Part shown: positions 1 to 5,384 of the stretch, piece by piece
How the letters are laid out: each line of letters opens with the position of its first letter
Position numbering within the stretch: position 1 is the first letter of the stretch
Assembly (NCBI GenBank): GCA_001593845.1
Contig: LUCF01000020.1
Span: 1-9,064 of the forward strand
DNA from: Candidatus Bathyarchaeota archaeon B63
GTDB taxonomy: Archaea; Thermoproteota; Bathyarchaeia; Bathyarchaeales; DTEX01
Reading direction: 5' to 3'
Length of the DNA: 9,064 nucleotides
Program-made: the position numbers and the translations under genes
The notes under the pieces: model-generated
Told to the model about the DNA's origin: nothing
The model's input: the letters and a program-made list of their open reading frames with translations, nothing else
Databases searched by the model: none

Positions 1-617
1 CTTCTCCCAACATCCTCAGTCGGGTGGAGAAACCCTCGGATGAGGGAGTAGAAGGCCGGGAAATCCTCATCGTCCCCATGGATCTCCGCTAATGCCCTAT
101 CGACGGACCTCCTGCCAGTCCGGTCTAGGAGATCCGTGAACTCCTTGAGCTTCCCAGCCAGTTCCGAGAAGAAGCTCTTATCAAGGAATCTTAGAGCCGC
201 CTCCTTCTCAGCCTCCCTCCTCATGAGGATGAGCCGCTTGGATGGTGAGCCTGACGACCCGATCTTCTCGATTATCCTTGCGAGGCGCCCACGAGCCTCC
301 CTGGGCAGGCCGCTAAGCATGAACATGAGAACCCCATATACGGTGTCCCAGTCATTATTGAAGCCCCCGGTCCCCCTGAAGCGGTAGATTATCTGGTCTG
401 AGATGAGCCCTTCTGGGAGGATGCATCCGGTCATGGCCCCGAGTATGTAGGCAACGGACTTGGAGATCGCCCTGTTGTAGGAGCCCCTGACATCGATGAG
501 AACCCCGTCGCAGTCGAAGATTATCCCCTCGACGCTTCTTATCCGGCTGACGCTGTCTCTTCTGACGTAGGCCCTTCCCGAGCCGAGTTTAATGACGAGA
601 TAATCTGTCCGCCGCAA
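1..617 (-). CDS. HAD-superfamily subfamily IA phosphatase (partial, C-terminus off the left edge); candidate histidinol-phosphate phosphatase
   Basis: The 205 visible codons have no stop. Motif I is IIFDCDGVL at residues 32-40, giving D35 as the expected phosphoaspartyl nucleophile and D37 as general acid/base. It is followed by DVRGSY (42-47) and GGFNNDWD (84-91), which from memory resemble the small HAD-IA family TIGR01548; the cap is helical. HAD motifs II-IV and the true end lie outside the window. There is a 30-residue lead before the HAD core, longer than usual. The start is TTG at 617, one base after the hisC stop; an in-frame stop just upstream (TGA inside the hisC end) leaves no ATG or GTG option, and GGAGG at 630-634 precedes it. 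The position last in hisG-hisD-hisC suggests the histidinol-phosphate to histidinol step. That role is inference; another small phosphate ester is possible, as is fusion to a further domain such as HisB. Confidence 0.82.
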   Translation of the reverse strand, partial: MRRTDYLVIKLGSGRAYVRRDSVSRIRSVEGIIFDCDGVLIDVRGSYNRAISKSVAYILGAMTGCILPEGLISDQIIYRFRGTGGFNNDWDTVYGVLMFMLSGLPREARGRLARIIEKIGSSGSPSKRLILMRREAEKEAALRFLDKSFFSELAGKLKEFTDLLDRTGRRSVDRALAEIHGDDEDFPAFYSLIRGFLHPTEDVGR

Positions 618-618
618 C

Positions 619-1734
619 TTACGCCATGACCTCCCTCAATGAGTCGAGGAACCTCTCCATCAGCCGGGGCGGCGCGACCGTGACCCTCAGGCAGTTTTCC
701 CACCTCACCACCCGGCCGATGTTCCTTATGATGACCCCCCTCTCCAGGAGCCTCTCGTATATCGTGCTTGAGCTCTCATCAACCTGGAAGAGGACAAAGT
801 TCGTCTCCGAAGGGAAGGCCCTGACCCCGCGTATGCCGTTCAGCCCCCTTATCAGCCGATCCCGTTCGATCCTGACCCTCCCGATCGCTTCCTTGATGAC
901 CTCCAGATTATCCAGGATCATCCGCGCCGCCTTCACTGCTAGGAGCGAGACGCTGTAGGGCATCTGGAACTTCTCATCCATGACCTTGGCAAGCCTGGGA
1001 TTGGCGACTGCGCATCCGATCCTTAAACCGGCCAAACCGAAGACCTTAGAGAAGGTCCTGAAGACGACGAGGTTCTCGAGCTCCTCTGTGAGATTAACAA
1101 CGGAGCCCCCTGAGAAGTCTACGTAAGCCTCATCGACTGCGATCACCCCATCGAACTCGTCGGCTAGACGCTGTATGTCCCCCGGCCTGAAGCGGTTCGC
1201 CGTTGGGTTGTTCGGGGAGCAGAGGAGCATAAGCCGGGTCCTCCCAGTCACAGCTCCAAGCATAGCCTCCACATCGAGGGAGAAGTCCTCCCTGAGGGAC
1301 ACAGGCTTGTAGACCGCTCCTTGGATCTCCACGCATCTCCTATATATGGAGAACGTAGGTGAGATCGTTACGGCCTCATCGCCACGCCTGAGCATCATCC
1401 TGCAGAGGATATCGATGAGCTGATCGCTCCCGGTTCCCATCACGAGCTGGCTTGGATCAGCATCGACGTACAAGCCGAAGGCCTCCTTGAGCTCCCTTAT
1501 CTCGTCCCTCGGGTAGATCCTCGGATCGATCTCCTCCGCTGCCCTCCTAAGTATGCTCCTGAGAAAATCGAGCGGGACGAAGAAGTTCTCGTTAGAGTTG
1601 AGCTTCAAGACCTTAGAGGGGCTTATTCCAAGCCTCCTAGCCAGCCCCTCAACCGTCACCCCTACGTCGTATGAGCTTAGCCTCTGAGCCTCCCTGAGTA
1701 CCTCGCTGATCACCCTTTTCCCCCGGCTAATCAT
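619..1734 (-). CDS. hisC: Histidinol-phosphate aminotransferase
   Basis: A PLP-dependent class I/II (fold type I) aminotransferase that converts imidazole-acetol phosphate plus glutamate to L-histidinol phosphate in the cytoplasm. At 371 residues it has normal family length. Visible family marks are SNEN (47-50), GTGSDQL (100-106), CSPNNPT (172-178), DEAYVDF (201-207) with D201 and Y204 as PLP contacts, FRTFSKVFGLAGLRIG (225-240) with K230 as the Schiff-base lysine and R238 as phosphate contact, and SETNFVLF (309-316) near the C-terminus. The ATG at 1734 was chosen over an upstream ATG at 1782 because it begins just before the core, has a GAGGAG site 8 bases upstream, and overlaps the hisD stop by 8 bases, which fits translational coupling. 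The 16 extra residues of the longer frame would lie wholly inside hisD. HisC against a broad aromatic or aspartate aminotransferase is settled by its place after hisG and hisD. Confidence 0.96.
   Translation of the reverse strand: MISRGKRVISEVLREAQRLSSYDVGVTVEGLARRLGISPSKVLKLNSNENFFVPLDFLRSILRRAAEEIDPRIYPRDEIRELKEAFGLYVDADPSQLVMGTGSDQLIDILCRMMLRRGDEAVTISPTFSIYRRCVEIQGAVYKPVSLREDFSLDVEAMLGAVTGRTRLMLLCSPNNPTANRFRPGDIQRLADEFDGVIAVDEAYVDFSGGSVVNLTEELENLVVFRTFSKVFGLAGLRIGCAVANPRLAKVMDEKFQMPYSVSLLAVKAARMILDNLEVIKEAIGRVRIERDRLIRGLNGIRGVRAFPSETNFVLFQVDESSSTIYERLLERGVIIRNIGRVVRWENCLRVTVAPPRLMERFLDSLREVMA
628..635 (-). promoter_or_regulatory. Shine-Dalgarno for the HAD gene TTG start
   Basis: On the minus strand this reads GGGAGGTC, a close match to the archaeal anti-SD complement. 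It lies inside the last hisC codons, about 10-12 bases before TTG 617, and supports that non-ATG start. Confidence 0.55.
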
Positions 1735-3034
1735 CACTGAGTCTCCTCTCAACGGCCAATGAATGGTTAAGCAGGCCCTCACTCTCCGCCAGCGCCCTCA
1801 CATCCTCTCGGAGCTCCCCAAGCATCTCAGCTGAGCATTCAGCTATACAGAAACGCTTAACAAAATCGAGGATGGAGAGCCCGGAGTAGACGCGGCTGGA
1901 CCCCCCAGTCGGTAGGACATGAACCGTTCCCAAGCAGTAGTCGCTTACGGCTACGGGTGTGTTCTCCCCAACGAGGATGAGGCCGGCGGACGTAACCTCA
2001 GCCGCTACTTCCCATGGGTCCTCCGTCATGACCTCCAGGTGTTCTGGGGCGAACTCGTTAACGGCCTTAACGGCGTCCTTCAGGCTCCTGCAGATCAGTA
2101 TTAACCCGTTCCTTGAGAGGTTCTCTGATATGAGTCTCCCATCAGGCGAGGACCCTATGCGGCGCCCAATCTCCTCCGCGACTCTCTCCGCGACTCTCCT
2201 GGATGTTGTCAGAAGAACGGAGACCCCGTCTAGGTGCTCCGCCTGGGAGATCATGTCCAAGGCGAGGAGCCGCGGATCAGCCGAACCATCAGCGATTATG
2301 GCTATCTCGCTTGGGCCTGCCGGAAAATCGATCGGGACATCCCTCGAGACGAGGATCTTCGCCGCCTGGACATACCTGTTGCCGGGACCGAAGATCTTCT
2401 CAACAGGCCTAACCGTTGAGGTTCCGTAGGCCAAGGCGGCGACGGCTTGAGCCCCGCCCAGCCTGTAGACCTCATTCACCCCGCAGATATCAGCGGCCAC
2501 AAGCACGGAGGGGTCAACCTCGCCTCCCCCTTTGGGAGGGGAGCAGAGAGCTATCTCCTCAACCCCGGCTACCCTCGCCGGGGCGGCCATCATGACCACG
2601 CTGCTCGGGTACGCCGCGCCCCCGCCTGGAACGTAGCATCCAACCCTACTGATGGGCGAGGCGCAGCTCACGATGCGGAGGCCGTCCTCTTCGTACTTGA
2701 ACTTGATCCTCCCAAGCATCTCCTTCTGGAAGGCTTCTATGCGTGACTTGGAAGACTCGATCGCCTGGATGAGCCTGCCGCTTACCTTCTCATAGGCCTC
2801 CTCGAATTCTCCGCGGGTTACAAGCAGGGAGTCCGCTGAGAGCCTCACACCATCGAATCTCTCCTCGAACTCTATGAGGGCCTCGTCTCCCCTCCTCCTG
2901 ACCTCCACGATGATATCGTTCACGTACCTCAGCAGCTCGGGGCTCAGCCACCCCCTCCTCGGCCATCTCCTGTTGAGGAGATCCTCTGGAAGGGAGGGGC
3001 CCTCAAGCATCCTGATCGCGGGTTTCCCCTTCAT
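1727..3034 (-). CDS. hisD: Histidinol dehydrogenase
   Basis: A zinc enzyme that oxidises L-histidinol to L-histidine in two NAD-dependent steps, the end of the pathway. The 435 residues match the usual HisD size. Family signatures are GCYVPGG (132-138), FGPGNRYVQAAK (215-226), PAGPSE (238-243), SQAEHLDG (263-270), APEHLE (329-334), SDYCLGTVHVLPTGG (364-378) and GLLNHSLAVERR near the end. By comparison with the E. coli enzyme, Q264, H267, D365 and H424 are the zinc ligands and E331/H332 the catalytic pair; all are present, so the protein should be active. The ATG at 3034 is preceded by GGAG with a 9-base spacer. A TTG at 3037, and an ATG at 3010 that would overlap hisG by only 8 bases, are alternatives. 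With 3034 the gene overlaps the hisG end by 32 bases, so the two are surely co-transcribed. Confidence 0.97.
   Translation of the reverse strand: MKGKPAIRMLEGPSLPEDLLNRRWPRRGWLSPELLRYVNDIIVEVRRRGDEALIEFEERFDGVRLSADSLLVTRGEFEEAYEKVSGRLIQAIESSKSRIEAFQKEMLGRIKFKYEEDGLRIVSCASPISRVGCYVPGGGAAYPSSVVMMAAPARVAGVEEIALCSPPKGGGEVDPSVLVAADICGVNEVYRLGGAQAVAALAYGTSTVRPVEKIFGPGNRYVQAAKILVSRDVPIDFPAGPSEIAIIADGSADPRLLALDMISQAEHLDGVSVLLTTSRRVAERVAEEIGRRIGSSPDGRLISENLSRNGLILICRSLKDAVKAVNEFAPEHLEVMTEDPWEVAAEVTSAGLILVGENTPVAVSDYCLGTVHVLPTGGSSRVYSGLSILDFVKRFCIAECSAEMLGELREDVRALAESEGLLNHSLAVERRLSDD
1743..1748 (-). promoter_or_regulatory. Shine-Dalgarno for hisC
   Basis: Minus-strand GAGGAG sits 8 bases before ATG 1734, inside the end of hisD. 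It decides the hisC start in favour of 1734 over 1782. Confidence 0.65.
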
Positions 3035-4019
3035 CAATATTCTCTCCTATGCCCGCCTCATCCAGCAGCAAGACTTGACGCGGCTCATAGACGACCAGTC
3101 CCTGCGCAAGGCTCCTCAGCGATGGAAGTATCTCGAGGAAGCGGTCCCTATCGATCACGGTATTCACGGAGTACCAGCCCTCCTCAGAGAGGGGTGAGAT
3201 CGTCGGCCTCCTCAAGGCCGGTAGGCTCTCAAGGAGCCTCTTGAGGTTCCCCTCGGATACATTGACGAATATGTGGAGCTTCTTCCTCCCATCGACTGCT
3301 CCTCTGAGGAGCGTCAGGATATCGTAGATCTTCTCCCTCTTCTCGGGGTTCTTCAATGAATCCTTATTGGCTATGAGGATGGCTGTTGACTCCATAACCG
3401 TCTCTATAGGCTTAAGGTTATTCCGCTCCAGTGTCATTCCGGTCTCGATGACGTCTATGATTGCATCCGCATTCTCAGGGGGCTTCGCCTCAGTAGCGCC
3501 GAAGGAGAGGAAGATGGCGACGTTCTCGTTCTCGCCCTTCCTCCACCACGGGGTCGTCACGACTGGATCCGCATCCCCGTAAACCCTCTGATATGCTGGG
3601 TTACCCTTGAGATAATCAGCGGAGATGTTAAGGTACTCCGTTGAGAGCCTCAGCTGCCTCCTCTCCTCCGCGAACCTCTCGATAAGGTCTGAGAGGGAAT
3701 TCACCTCAGTCCAGCTCTCAGGAACAGCGATCACGAGCTCGACTCTCGAATACTCAAGATCCAGCAGAACCTCAACCTCGGCCCTAGTCTCACGTAGCCA
3801 GTCAAGCCCCGTTATCCCGATGTCCTGCTGACCCTCACTGACGAAGATGGGGATCTCCTGGGGCCTTAGGATCTTGATCTCTATCCATGGATCATTTATC
3901 GCGGGCCTGTAGGAGGCCTCCCGCCATGAGATCCTGTATCCCGCCCGCTCAAGCATCCTGAACGTAGGCTCAGCCAGGTGGCCCTTAGGTATCGCTAACC
4001 TAACTTTCTCCAAACTCAT
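3003..4019 (-). CDS. hisG: ATP phosphoribosyltransferase, long form with C-terminal regulatory domain
   Basis: The first histidine enzyme, condensing ATP and PRPP to phosphoribosyl-ATP, and normally the target of histidine feedback. The N-terminal catalytic domain runs from about 5 to 240: VRLAIPKGHL (6-15), DIGITGLDWL (66-75), LSTEYLNI (125-132), and the PRPP loop ADAIIDVIETGMTL (184-197). The C-terminal domain from about 247 to 318 (FVNVSEGNL, PTISPL, GWYSVNTVI) is the HisG_C fold of long-form enzymes, so no HisZ partner is expected. At 338 residues it is longer than the usual 285-300, owing to an insertion near 140-170 and an acidic tail after 318. The start is uncertain: ATG 4019 begins at the conserved core with GAGGT only one base away; GTG 4022, ATG 4037 and ATG 4091 are in frame, but the last two have no ribosome site and add residues unlike the family. 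It heads hisG-hisD-hisC-HAD. Confidence 0.95.
   Translation of the reverse strand: MSLEKVRLAIPKGHLAEPTFRMLERAGYRISWREASYRPAINDPWIEIKILRPQEIPIFVSEGQQDIGITGLDWLRETRAEVEVLLDLEYSRVELVIAVPESWTEVNSLSDLIERFAEERRQLRLSTEYLNISADYLKGNPAYQRVYGDADPVVTTPWWRKGENENVAIFLSFGATEAKPPENADAIIDVIETGMTLERNNLKPIETVMESTAILIANKDSLKNPEKREKIYDILTLLRGAVDGRKKLHIFVNVSEGNLKRLLESLPALRRPTISPLSEEGWYSVNTVIDRDRFLEILPSLRSLAQGLVVYEPRQVLLLDEAGIGENIDEGETRDQDA
3044..3047 (-). promoter_or_regulatory. Shine-Dalgarno for hisD
   Basis: Minus-strand GGAG, part of AGGAGAGA, lies 9 bases before ATG 3034 inside hisG. The alternative ATG at 3010 has only a poorly placed GGGGA, so the longer HisD is preferred. Confidence 0.5.
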
Positions 4020-4200
4020 CACCTCGAACCCAAGCATAAAGGGGGATGATGCGGATGAAAAGACGGAAAGAAGAGATGCCGGAATGATCATGTGGAAGAG
4101 AAAAGTTTAGAGAAGCCGGGTTTACCCTACGTTGGCCGATGATGAACGCGGACGCCTCGTGTGAACTTGATCCCTCACTTCATTCCCTCGCAGAATAACG

Positions 4201-4212
4201 CTGAGGGCTCAG
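4201..4212. promoter_or_regulatory. Inverted repeat between his TATA box and start site (possible operator)
   Basis: CTGAG-GG-CTCAG is a perfect 5+2+5 inverted repeat placed between the TATA box at 4215-4222 and the predicted transcript start near 4193. A protein bound there would block RNA polymerase. The loop of two bases is too short for an RNA hairpin, so a DNA site is the more likely reading. The arms are short and chance is possible. Confidence 0.3.
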
Positions 4213-4214
4213 AG

Positions 4215-4228
4215 CATATAAATTTTTC
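4215..4228 (-). promoter_or_regulatory. Archaeal BRE/TATA promoter for the his operon
   Basis: On the minus strand the sequence reads GAAAAA (BRE-like, 4223-4228) followed by TTTATATG (TATA box, 4215-4222), a close match to the archaeal consensus. It lies just after the aroA' stop, so transcription would begin near 4193 by the usual 26-base spacing. This gives hisG its own promoter apart from any read-through from aroA'. Confidence 0.65.
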
Positions 4229-4234
4229 TATGCA

Positions 4235-5056
4235 CTATTTTTGGCCCTTCCTCATGTACTTGGCCAATGCAGACTTAACATCCAGCCCCTCATGAACTAT
4301 GCCGCAGAGAACCCGAACCATCTTTGCGGGGTGCTTATGCTGGAAGACGTTTCTCCCGGTCGCCGCTCCCGCCCCGCCTGCACGTATAGACTCGTAGACC
4401 ATCTGGCAGAACTCCTCCTCCGTCTCCGTCTTCGGGCCGCCGGCCATCACAACTGGAACGGGGCAGCCTTTGATTACCTCCCTGAAGGTCTCCTCGCTCC
4501 CCGTGAAGTTCGTCTTTACTATGTCGGCTCCGAGCTCGGCGCCTACGCGGGCGGCATGCTTGACGGCCTCGACGTCGTATGGGTTCTTGATCCTCTCCCC
4601 CCTGGGATAGACCATCGCGAGGAGCGGCATGCCCCACTCCTCACATGCCTTCGCGACGGCTCCGAGAACCTTGAGCTGAGCCGGCTCCGTCTTGGATCCC
4701 ACGTTTATGTGGACTGAAACGGCGTCTGCGCCCAGCTTTATAGCCTCTATGACATCCGCGACTAGGACCTTATCGTTGGGGTCTGGGCCTAGAACCGTGC
4801 TCCCGGAGAGATGCATTATTAGGCCTATGTCCCTGCCGTAGCCCCTATAACCCGCCCTTATTATGCCCTTATGGAGGAGAACTGCGTTCGCTCCGCCCTC
4901 AGCCACCTGATTCACTATGGACCTCATGTCTTCCAGTCCCTGGATCGGGCCTAGGGTCAAGCCGTGATCCATGGGGATTATAACTGTTCTCCTAGTCTCC
5001 CTGTTCATTATTCTGTCTATCCGTATCTTCTTCCCGATCTCTGTCAATCTCGACAC
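4235..5056 (-). CDS. aroA': 2-amino-3,7-dideoxy-D-threo-hept-6-ulosonate (ADH) synthase, class I aldolase
   Basis: The first enzyme of the archaeal shikimate entry: it transaldolises 6-deoxy-5-ketofructose 1-phosphate with aspartate semialdehyde to give ADH, in place of bacterial DAHP synthase. At 273 residues it has the length I recall for MJ0400 and aligns with it closely along its whole length. The TIM-barrel marks are VIIPMDHG (25-32) with D30, LLHKGI (60-65), YRGYGRDIGL (70-79), ADAVSVHINVGS (110-121), LLAMVYPRG (145-153) with Y150 as proton donor, DIVKTNFTG (178-186) with K181 as the Schiff-base lysine, VVMAGGPK (202-209) and TGRNVFQH (233-240). Start is GTG 5056, which matches the family N-terminus; AGAAGG touches it, so ribosome binding is unclear. 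An alternative is a class I fructose-bisphosphate aldolase, unlikely given aroB', aroD and aroE next door. It stands apart from these, transcribed divergently. Confidence 0.95.
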   Translation of the reverse strand: MSRLTEIGKKIRIDRIMNRETRRTVIIPMDHGLTLGPIQGLEDMRSIVNQVAEGGANAVLLHKGIIRAGYRGYGRDIGLIMHLSGSTVLGPDPNDKVLVADVIEAIKLGADAVSVHINVGSKTEPAQLKVLGAVAKACEEWGMPLLAMVYPRGERIKNPYDVEAVKHAARVGAELGADIVKTNFTGSEETFREVIKGCPVPVVMAGGPKTETEEEFCQMVYESIRAGGAGAATGRNVFQHKHPAKMVRVLCGIVHEGLDVKSALAKYMRKGQK

Positions 5057-5062
5057 CTTCTG

Positions 5063-5080
5063 AGGAGCAAAGGGCTCCCT
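5063..5080 (-). promoter_or_regulatory. Small hairpin in the aroA' leader, next to the start codon
   Basis: In the aroA' transcript GGAGC-CCTTT-GCTCC forms a 5-bp stem with a 5-base loop (6 bp with one G-U pair), ending about 7 bases before the GTG start. It could affect initiation. It is short and not compared with relatives. Confidence 0.25.
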
Positions 5081-5099
5081 ACCGTAAGGTTACCGTAAC
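5080..5099. promoter_or_regulatory. Operator-like repeat over the predicted aroA' transcript start
   Basis: TACCGTAA occurs twice, at 5080-5087 and 5091-5098, with an 11-base period, about one helical turn. The second copy lies inside a perfect palindrome, GTTAC-C-GTAAC, at 5089-5099 centred on 5094. With a TATA region at 5115-5124, transcription would start near 5094, so the site covers it, as an archaeal repressor site often does. Which protein binds is unknown. Confidence 0.4.
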
Positions 5100-5114
5100 A
5101 ATAGGGAGATTTCA

Positions 5115-5124
5115 AAAATAAAAG
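5115..5124 (-). promoter_or_regulatory. Weak TATA region for aroA'
   Basis: The minus strand reads CTTTTATTTT in an AT-rich tract. It would place the transcript start near 5094, leaving a leader of about 38 bases before GTG 5056. It is a poorer TATA match than those of lysC and hisG. Confidence 0.4.
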
Positions 5125-5183
5125 ATTAATCCTTACTGGATGCCTCTGCATTCCCAACCCCGGCGATGACGATCTCCCCTTTC

Positions 5184-5260
5184 ACAAGGTTTATATATGA
5201 CATATGCAGAGAAACCGGAGCTCGGAGACTCCTCAGTTGATAAACAAGGTTGCATATCAC
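5184..5260 (+). repeat. Duplicated promoter-like element, 60 bases apart
   Basis: ACAAGGTT at 5184-5191 recurs at 5244-5251. Each copy is followed by an AT step (TATATATGACA and GCATATCACA), so the likeness runs about 18 bases with one gap. The first includes the best TATA box; the second has only a weak one. A 7-base inverted pair, ATATGCA (5202-5208) and TGCATAT (5251-5257), is also present. This could be tandem promoters or paired regulator sites; chance in AT-rich DNA is possible. Confidence 0.3.
5190..5197 (+). promoter_or_regulatory. TATA box for the aspartate kinase-shikimate operon
   Basis: TTTATATA is the consensus archaeal TATA box, though the BRE upstream (CACAAG) is imperfect. 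The predicted start is near 5220, leaving a leader of about 165 bases before ATG 5385. Weaker TATA-like sites near 5253 and 5270 would give shorter leaders. Confidence 0.6.
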
Positions 5261-5328
5261 AGCCGGCGTATAATTGGGAACCTCTACCCATTCACCTATC
5301 ATGCTGGCTGTTATCCGATGTTTTAGAT

Positions 5329-5364
5329 GAGGAGCCGACCTCGCCTTTTGGATCTCGGCTCTTC
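5329..5364 (+). promoter_or_regulatory. Leader hairpin before aspartate kinase
   Basis: GAGGAGCCGA at 5329-5338 pairs with TCGGCTCTTC at 5355-5364: 10 bp with one G-U pair and a 16-base loop. It ends 20 bases before the start codon and is followed by CCTTTT (5365-5370), so it looks like a weak terminator or a switch controlling ribosome access. CCTTTTGG occurs both in the loop (5344-5351) and after the stem (5365-5372). Since the genes diverge here, an ordinary end-of-gene terminator is not expected. Confidence 0.4.
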
Positions 5365-5384
5365 CCTTTTGGGGTTGTTGGGAA

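Larger units (their letters stand above)
4020..4234 (-). other. Gap between aroA' and hisG: his operon leader
   Basis: A 215-base gap without a convincing gene. It has the his promoter at its right end, an inverted repeat beside it, then about 170 bases of presumed hisG leader. The part at 4041-4120 is strongly skewed: 62 of 80 bases are purines on the plus strand, so the leader RNA is pyrimidine-rich, opposite to the purine-rich sense strand of the genes around it. In-frame ATG codons at 4091 and 4037 could in principle extend HisG. No clear terminator for aroA' is seen. Confidence 0.6.
5057..5384. other. Divergent regulatory gap between aroA' and the aspartate kinase operon
   Basis: A 328-base gap from which aroA' is read leftward and lysC rightward. 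It holds a weak minus-strand TATA region, a repeat/palindrome over the predicted aroA' start site, a strong plus-strand TATA box, a partly duplicated promoter element 60 bases apart, and a 10-bp hairpin just before lysC. A 63-codon plus-strand frame (5197-5388) starts inside the TATA box, and a minus-strand frame also crosses the gap; neither looks real. No RNA gene was recognised. Confidence 0.7.

Noticed and set aside
1735..1782. N-terminal extension of HisC by 16 residues
   Set aside because: It lies wholly inside hisD, and the ribosome site and family alignment favour ATG 1734.
4046..4087. Tiny plus-strand frame rich in K, R and E after GGGGG
   Set aside because: Thirteen codons in a purine-rich tract with no promoter or neighbour to support it; more likely a product of composition.
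4020..4091. N-terminal extension of HisG by 24 residues from ATG 4091
   Set aside because: No ribosome site and no likeness to the HisG family; the hydrophobic start is not a convincing signal for a cytoplasmic enzyme.
5160..5384. Lysine riboswitch before aspartate kinase
   Set aside because: The leader shows one simple hairpin and none of the conserved core of the bacterial lysine riboswitch, which is also not expected in archaea.
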